A stretch of DNA of 35,739 bases, taken from assembly GCA_029261795.1 (NCBI GenBank), contig JAJDAP010000030.1, forward strand, positions 1-35,739, written 5' to 3'. The notes beneath the pieces are model-generated. The model ran no database searches. It was not told the origin of the DNA and was given only the letters and a program-made list of their open reading frames with translations. Below are positions 31,070-35,739 of this stretch, one piece after another. Position 1 is the first letter of the stretch. Every line of letters starts with the position of its first letter. Source of the DNA: Deltaproteobacteria bacterium. Lineage in GTDB: Bacteria > Myxococcota_A > UBA9160 > UBA6930. Position numbers and translations under genes: made by a program.

Positions 31070-32215
31070 GTGACTGCCTCGATCGACTACCCGCTGATCT
31101 CGACCGACGATCACATCATCGAGCCTCCCGATGTCTGGGAAGGTCGGCTCGAGCAGCGCTTCCAGGACCGGGCGCCGCGCGTGGTCGAGGCCGACGGCAA
31201 CGAGCTGTGGCAGTTCGAGGACAACCGCATCCCCAACATCGGGCTCTCGGTCATGGCGGGAAGGAAGGTCGAGGACTACTCCCCCAAGGCGGTTCGTTTC
31301 AGCGAGATGCGCCAGGGCTGCTTCGATCCCAAGGCGCGGCTTCGCGACATGGATCGCGATGGCATCGAAGTGGAAGTGTTGTTTCCAACGGTGCCAGGCA
31401 TGGCCGGCACGACCTTCGCACGGGCGAAGGACAAGGAGCTGGCGCTTCGCTGCCTGCAGTCGTACAACGACTGGCTCGCCGACACCTGGTGCGCGGCGGA
31501 TCGGCGTCGCCTGGTCGGCCAGATGATCGTTCCGCTCTGGGACGTGAGGCTCGCCGTCGAGGAGTTCCAGCGTGGAGCGGCGCTGGGCCACAAGGCGCTC
31601 TCCTTTCCCAACGCCCCGGAGAGTCTGGGCCTGCCCGGGCTTGCGGACGCGCACTGGGAGCCCCTCTGGTCTGCGGTCGAGGAGGCCGGGCTTCCGGTGA
31701 GCCTGCACATCGCTTCGGGAGCACTCGGCGGAGCGCTGCCGCTTTCGCCGGCGGCTGGAGCGCCGGCCGAGGTCTTCATCACGGTGGCACCTAGCACCAA
31801 CTTCACGACGATCGCGACGTTGTTGTGGAGCGGGGTCCTCGAACGACACCCGAAGCTGCGCTTCGTGTCGGTGGAGGGCGGCATCGGTTGGCTCGGTTAC
31901 CTCTCCCAGCGGGCGGACGATGTCTGGGAGAAGCACCGCCATTGGACGCGGCCCGCGATCAAGCAGCCGCCGAGCTTCTACTTCCGGCGCCAGATCTTTG
32001 CGAACTTTATGGACGATCCCGTCGGGCTGACTTCGCGCCACCACATCGGTGTCGACAACATCATGTTCGAAACGGACTACCCACATAGCGACACCACCTT
32101 CCCCCGCTCCGAGCAGCTGGTTTCCGAGCGCTTTGCCGAAATTCCGCCGGACGAGACCCGCAAGATCCTGCGCGACAATGCGATCCAGCTCTACGGGCTC
32201 GAAGTCGCCTCGTGA
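31070..32215 (+). CDS. Amidohydrolase-2 family protein, second of three
   Basis: Starting at GTG 31070 after AAGGAG, the 381-residue product has D13-D14-H15-x2-E18 in STDDHIIEPPDVW, followed by LPVSLHIAS and FETDYPHSDTTFP. FSEMRQGCFDPKARLRDMDRDGIEVEVLFP is the usual second segment. The metal site appears complete. The stop overlaps the start of the third paralogue by 4 bp (GTGA), so the two are translationally coupled. The substrate is unknown; P450 and paralogues in the operon suggest a multistep pathway. Confidence 0.92.
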   Translation: MTASIDYPLISTDDHIIEPPDVWEGRLEQRFQDRAPRVVEADGNELWQFEDNRIPNIGLSVMAGRKVEDYSPKAVRFSEMRQGCFDPKARLRDMDRDGIEVEVLFPTVPGMAGTTFARAKDKELALRCLQSYNDWLADTWCAADRRRLVGQMIVPLWDVRLAVEEFQRGAALGHKALSFPNAPESLGLPGLADAHWEPLWSAVEEAGLPVSLHIASGALGGALPLSPAAGAPAEVFITVAPSTNFTTIATLLWSGVLERHPKLRFVSVEGGIGWLGYLSQRADDVWEKHRHWTRPAIKQPPSFYFRRQIFANFMDDPVGLTSRHHIGVDNIMFETDYPHSDTTFPRSEQLVSERFAEIPPDETRKILRDNAIQLYGLEVAS

Positions 32216-33414
32216 GCGCTGTGTTCCACGACTTCCGCAGCATCGACTATCCGGTGATCGATGCCGATGCCCACGTCAACGAACCCCCCGACCTGTGGCA
32301 GGAGCGGGTTCCTGCCAGGTGGAAGGAGCGCGCGCCGCGCGTTGAACGCAGCGAGCGCGGGGACCTCTGGCTCTTCGACGGGGGCCGTGAGAAGTGGCCG
32401 GTCGGCTTGACCGCGACGGCCGGCCAGAGCTTCTTCCAGTTCTCGCCCACCGGTGGTCGCTACGAGGAGATGAGGCCCGCCAGCTTCGAATCGGGGCCCC
32501 GTCTCACCGAGATGGACGCAGACGGCGTCTTCGCCCAGATCCTCTACCCGAGCGTCACCCTCAAGGGAGCCAAGATCTATTCCGAGGAGCGGGGGCTGCA
32601 GCTGGCCTGCGTCCGCGCCTACAACGAGTGGCTGCTCGAGTTCTGTGCCGAGTCCGGGGGCAGACTGATCGCCCAGGCCATCCTCCCGACTACCGGAGTC
32701 GAGGACGCAGTGAGCGAACTCGAGTGGGCGATGAAGAACGGCCACCGCGGCGCGGTGCTCTCTTCGTTTCCGAACGGCACGCACGACCCGAAGCAGGAGG
32801 ACGATCGCTTCTGGGCGCTGGCCGAAGAGGCCGAGATCCCGCTCGCGATCCACATCGGGAGCTTCCTGCCCGACGCGCCGGTACCCAGGGGCAATCCAGG
32901 AGCCCAGTGGACGGGGTTGCGCTTCGTGGGTCGCGCGGCCTGGACGAAGGCCGGAGGGCAGACGTTGAGTGTCGTCTGCGACGTGCTCTTCTCGGGAATC
33001 TTCCAGCGATTCTCCCGCTTGGAGATGGTGTTCGTGGAGGCCAACATCGGCTGGATCCCCACGCTTCTCGAACAGGCCGACGACATGTTCCGGCGCTACC
33101 GCTGGTACACGGACTCCCACGATGAGATGTCGATGCCGAGCGAGGTCTTCCACCGGAACTTCTTCGCGACCTTCATGGTCGATGTCGTCGGCGTCGAGAT
33201 GCGCCACCACATGAACCTGGAACATCTGATGTGGTCCAGTGACTATCCCCATAGCGGAAGCGACTGGCCCGATTCGCGCCTCACGATCGAGCGGGTCTTC
33301 CGCGGCGTGCCCGCCGACGAGGTCAAGGCAATGCTCCACGGCAATTGCAAGCGGCTCTACAAACTCGACGAGATCCCGGATCGTTGGTCCGGCGCCGAAG
33401 GAGGCGCGCGATGA
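32212..33414 (+). CDS. Amidohydrolase-2 family protein, third of three
   Basis: The 400-residue product starts at GTG 32212 inside the previous stop. D19-x-H21-x2-E24 (DADAHVNEPPDLW), IPLAIHIGS and WSSDYPHSGSDWP mark the metal site. Like the second copy it has a P-rich N-terminal lid (QERVPARWKERAPRVER), and the two are clearly closer to each other than to the first. The stop overlaps the P450 start by 4 bp (ATGA). Probably acts on a related intermediate; tandem paralogues may form hetero-oligomers or serve successive steps. Confidence 0.92.
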   Translation: MSAVFHDFRSIDYPVIDADAHVNEPPDLWQERVPARWKERAPRVERSERGDLWLFDGGREKWPVGLTATAGQSFFQFSPTGGRYEEMRPASFESGPRLTEMDADGVFAQILYPSVTLKGAKIYSEERGLQLACVRAYNEWLLEFCAESGGRLIAQAILPTTGVEDAVSELEWAMKNGHRGAVLSSFPNGTHDPKQEDDRFWALAEEAEIPLAIHIGSFLPDAPVPRGNPGAQWTGLRFVGRAAWTKAGGQTLSVVCDVLFSGIFQRFSRLEMVFVEANIGWIPTLLEQADDMFRRYRWYTDSHDEMSMPSEVFHRNFFATFMVDVVGVEMRHHMNLEHLMWSSDYPHSGSDWPDSRLTIERVFRGVPADEVKAMLHGNCKRLYKLDEIPDRWSGAEGGAR

Positions 33415-34631
33415 CGGCGGGCGACCAGGATCGCGAGCCGATCGCCTTCGATCCTTCCGATCCCGAGCTGGCCCGGTGTCCCCAGCGCCGGTACGCGGCT
33501 CTTCATGCAGAGGGGTCTTCTCACCGCTTGGCTCTCGCCGGAAGTCCCGTGATCTCGCGCTACGAGGACGCGCTCTGGGCGCTACGCCACCCCGAAGTCT
33601 TCTCTTCGGAGTTGGACATCCAGCTCGCTCTCGGGACCGAGCGCCCGATGATCCCGCAGCAGATCGATCCGCCGCGCCAGACCCGCTTCCGCAAGATCCT
33701 CGATCCGCTCTTCTCACGGAAGCGGATGCTCGAGATCGAGCCCGACCTGCGGAGCCACGCCGCCGCCCTGATCGATGGATTCGTCGGAGCCGGAAGCTGC
33801 GAGTTCAACCGCGCCTTCGCGATCCCCTACCCATGCATCACCTTCCTGCGGCTGATGGGCCTGCCCCGCGAAGATCTGGACCTGTTCCTCGAGATGAAGG
33901 ACGGGATCATCCGGCCCCCGACGCCTGCGGGCGATCTCGAGGCTGCGGCACTTCACCGCGCCCAGGCCGGTAAGCGAATCTACGCCTACTTCGAGACCGC
34001 GATCGAAGCGCGTCGAAGCGATCCCCGGGACGACGTCATCAGCGATCTCCTCCGAGCGAATATCAATGAAGAGCCGCTCACGCATAACGAGATGCTGGAC
34101 ATCTGTTTCCTCTTCCTGCTCGGGGGCCTGGATACGGTGACGGCCACGCTCGGTTGCAGCATGCTGTATCTGGCCGGCAACCCACAGCAGCGTCGAAAGC
34201 TGGTCGCATCCCCGGGGTTGATCCCCGAGGCCGTGGAGGAGCTCTTGCGTTGGGAAACGCCGGTCACGGGCGTGCCGCGCCTGATCAAGCGCAACGTGCG
34301 CCTCGGCGGCGTGGAATTCTCGGAAGGCGACCTGGTCCTGATCCTGCTCGGCGCTGCCAACGTGGACGAGGCGGAGTTCCCAGAAGCGGCTCGCGTGGAT
34401 TTCGAACGCGAACGGAAGCGACACCTGGCCTTCGGCAGCGGGCCGCACCGTTGCCTCGGCTCCCATCTCGCCCGACTCGAGCTGCGCGTTGCGCTGGAAG
34501 AGCTGCATCGCCGGATCCCGGACTACGGCGTCGAGCCGGGCAAGTCCCCGCTCGTTAGCCCGGGGATCCGCGAAGTCACCTACCTTCCGCTGGTGTGGGA
34601 CGAGGGCGGACGGGCAGCGCCCGGGAATTGA
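33411..34631 (+). CDS. Cytochrome P450
   Basis: The 406-residue product is a soluble bacterial class I P450. Seen: IPQQIDPPRQTRFRKILDPLF (split C-helix region), I-helix FLLGGLDTVTATLG with the acid/Thr pair, K-helix ELLR in EAVEELLRWETPV, and the heme loop FGSGPHRCLGSHLAR with Cys348 as heme thiolate. GGAGG precedes ATG 33411. It should hydroxylate a hydrophobic substrate using electrons from a ferredoxin; no ferredoxin or reductase gene is in the operon. It is last of the four coupled genes behind the TetR operator. Bases 34632-34904 after it hold no gene that I can support. Confidence 0.95.
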   Translation: MTAGDQDREPIAFDPSDPELARCPQRRYAALHAEGSSHRLALAGSPVISRYEDALWALRHPEVFSSELDIQLALGTERPMIPQQIDPPRQTRFRKILDPLFSRKRMLEIEPDLRSHAAALIDGFVGAGSCEFNRAFAIPYPCITFLRLMGLPREDLDLFLEMKDGIIRPPTPAGDLEAAALHRAQAGKRIYAYFETAIEARRSDPRDDVISDLLRANINEEPLTHNEMLDICFLFLLGGLDTVTATLGCSMLYLAGNPQQRRKLVASPGLIPEAVEELLRWETPVTGVPRLIKRNVRLGGVEFSEGDLVLILLGAANVDEAEFPEAARVDFERERKRHLAFGSGPHRCLGSHLARLELRVALEELHRRIPDYGVEPGKSPLVSPGIREVTYLPLVWDEGGRAAPGN

Positions 34632-34904
34632 CCTCGACGGAGGGAGAAGGCCTGGAGAGCGAGGATCACGGTAAGAATCTCATGGCCAAGGGCGCAGGAT
34701 TTGCCGGCATCCTCGATGGACCTCCCGAGATCATCATGCTCGAAGAAGTCTGGTCCACGCGAAACCAAGGAGAATCGAAACCCTGTCTGAAAACCTGTAG
34801 TCGCCCTTGGTGGACCGCTTCCGTGGCGTGATCTTCTGGCGCCGGCAGCGATCAATCTTGCTCATGTGCTGTTCTTCGCCGGGCTGAGCAGCTTCGCCGC
34901 GTCG

Positions 34905-35324
34905 TCAGCCGGTCATCAGGAGAACGAATGAGGAGAGGAGGCCGCGGCCCTGAATGACATCCCAGTGTTCGGCAATCTTGCCCTCCTCGATCCGAAACAA
35001 ATCCATGGCCTCGAATTTCAAGTTCAGCCTGCCTTCCATGCGGGTCTCGCCGTAGATCACGACGTGGTCGGCCTCGGCCATGAGGTGCTGGATCGTGAAG
35101 CTCGAACTCACACGCATACGTTTCTTCGTGCTTTCGAGGTCCGTGAAATATTTCTTGAACCCTTCGATTCCCTGGCCTGCCGAAGGATTGTGTTGGATGT
35201 AGTCGGGCCGCAATAGTTGGTCGGCCAGATTCAAGTCGCCACCGTCGATGACATCCTCGAAAAGGCGACGGACCAGGGACTTGTTGGCCTCGAGATCGGA
35301 TAGGGAGTTCATGAGTCGGGGCAT
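34905..35324 (-). CDS. SnoaL-like polyketide-cyclase family protein (NTF2 fold)
   Basis: The 139-residue product shows NKSLVRRLFEDVIDGGDLNLADQLLRPDYIQHNPSAGQGIEG, then the strands SSSFTIQHLMAEADHVVIYGETRMEG and FEAMDLFRIEEGKIAEHWDVIQ, the common pattern of SnoaL-like proteins. The conserved His/Asp (YIQHNP, EHWD) line the pocket. ATG 35324 is taken; ATG 35312 is equally possible, and neither has a good ribosome site. A promoter-like TTGACA lies upstream. The family covers cyclases, epoxide hydrolases and isomerases; the substrate is unknown. Confidence 0.88.
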   Translation of the reverse strand: MPRLMNSLSDLEANKSLVRRLFEDVIDGGDLNLADQLLRPDYIQHNPSAGQGIEGFKKYFTDLESTKKRMRVSSSFTIQHLMAEADHVVIYGETRMEGRLNLKFEAMDLFRIEEGKIAEHWDVIQGRGLLSSFVLLMTG

Positions 35325-35353
35325 AGAAAGAACAAGCTGTGTTTTCGCCCGTG

Positions 35354-35383
35354 TTTAGAGCCCGAGTACGGGCGTTATGTCAA
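35354..35383 (-). promoter_or_regulatory. Promoter for SnoaL-like gene
   Basis: On the minus strand a consensus -35 TTGACA (35378-35383), an 18-nt spacer and TCTAAA (35354-35359) precede the ATG by 29 bp. The spacer contains GCCCG-AGTA-CGGGC, a short inverted repeat that might be an operator. Confidence 0.5.
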
Positions 35384-35516
35384 ACTCAGTGTCAGTGAGG
35401 AGCAGCTCATTCGCCGAGTGGTCGGATTGCTACCCGAAGGAAATCGTGTGCGGCCTTCATGAGCATGAGCTGATGAAGGCGACGACTCACCGCTCGCCGT
35501 TGATAGGCGCCCTCGG

Positions 35517-35739
35517 CTACGCCACCGCCGTCGCGTCGATCTCGATCATCAATTGCGGTAGCGCGAGCCTGTCGACGCCGATCATCGTCTGGGCGCCGAG
35601 GATCCCGGCTTCGCTCAAACGTGTCGCCACGGTCGAGTCGCGCATCAAGCCGTCGATGTCGGTGGTGTAGAGCGTCAGCTTCACGATGTTCGCGAGCGTC
35701 ATGCCCGCTTCCTCGAGAGTGGCGGCCACGTTGTCCATG
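35517..35739 (-). CDS. RidA-family protein, C-terminal part (runs off window)
   Basis: The visible 74 codons encode DNVAATLEEAGMTLANIVKLTLYTTDID and the ending LALPQLMIEIDATAVA, the C-terminal half of a YjgF/RidA protein. Members of this kind have about 125-135 residues, so the true start lies beyond the right edge and the first Met seen is internal. Where archetypal RidA has the catalytic Arg (PARSC), this protein has GAQTM, with Gln, pointing to a non-archetypal Rid subfamily rather than a 2-aminoacrylate deaminase. Confidence 0.88.
   Translation of the reverse strand, partial: MDNVAATLEEAGMTLANIVKLTLYTTDIDGLMRDSTVATRLSEAGILGAQTMIGVDRLALPQLMIEIDATAVA

Noticed and set aside
34834..34930. 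Plus-strand stretch encoding a hydrophobic segment (AHVLFFAGLSSFAAS)
   Set aside because: No start codon or ribosome site, overlaps the end of the SnoaL-like gene, and no family recognised.
1..35739. CRISPR arrays, tRNA or rRNA genes, prophage modules, toxin-antitoxin or restriction systems
   Set aside because: I looked for regularly spaced repeats, cloverleaf-like or rRNA-like sequence and hallmark proteins and saw none in the window.

Overview
The window reads as a chromosomal segment of a GC-rich Gram-negative bacterium, most likely a deltaproteobacterial-type lineage such as Myxococcota or a relative. This rests on a large 180-kDa-class NAD-glutamate dehydrogenase, a BamA/TamA-like POTRA fragment (outer membrane), two ECF sigma/membrane anti-sigma pairs (one NrsF type), a bactofilin-like protein, and Y1/RAYT-like transposases of a kind I associate with deltaproteobacteria. 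The lineage is inference; there is no rRNA or tRNA gene here to fix it.

Layout. 1-460 is the left-edge copy of a repeat carrying the N-terminus of a RAYT-like transposase. 488-2235 holds a quinone oxidoreductase and a DUF2238 membrane protein. 2312-4626 is an ECF sigma factor coupled to a zinc-finger anti-sigma/bactofilin-like fusion. 4623-6314 (-) is a membrane-TPR protein. 6693-7951 is a second ECF sigma/NrsF pair. 7910-9771 (-) is a GH84-type hexosaminidase plus a DUF427 protein. 9852-10445 encodes two small membrane-anchored proteins. 10681-11410 is the second RAYT-like copy, which has lost its middle. 11506-14150 (-) is a catabolic-looking operon (unknown beta-rich protein, SDR, SnoaL-like protein, and a TIM-barrel isomerase gene reduced to its two ends). 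14275-16943 (+) is an IorA/IorB-type molybdenum hydroxylase divergent from it.

16964-21652 (-) is a tight four-gene operon joined entirely by 4-bp stop/start overlaps: DsbA/HCCA-isomerase-like protein, molybdopterin oxidoreductase, F420/LLM-type oxidoreductase, SDR. It diverges from an HxlR regulator across a 71-bp gap that holds two 17-bp palindromic sites, so HxlR control of this operon is the best-supported regulatory inference in the window. 22351-23141 (-) is an ArsR/AHSA1 pair with a near-consensus promoter that contains an inverted repeat.

23192-29040 is the NAD-glutamate dehydrogenase gene flanked by two directly repeated 5' fragments of a group II intron; the right one abuts a POTRA-domain gene fragment. 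29095-34631 is a TetR regulator divergent from three paralogous amidohydrolase-2 proteins and a cytochrome P450, with a perfect inverted repeat in the shared intergenic region. The window closes with a SnoaL-like gene and the 3' part of a RidA-family gene.

Functionally the right two thirds looks like accessory catabolism of a hydrophobic or aromatic/alicyclic substrate (molybdenum hydroxylases, LLM, P450, SDRs, SnoaL-like proteins, amidohydrolases), arranged as separately regulated units. No substrate can be named from sequence. Two further themes recur: gene remnants that keep their ends but lose their middles, and promoters whose -10 box lies only 6-7 nt before the start codon, suggesting leaderless mRNAs.
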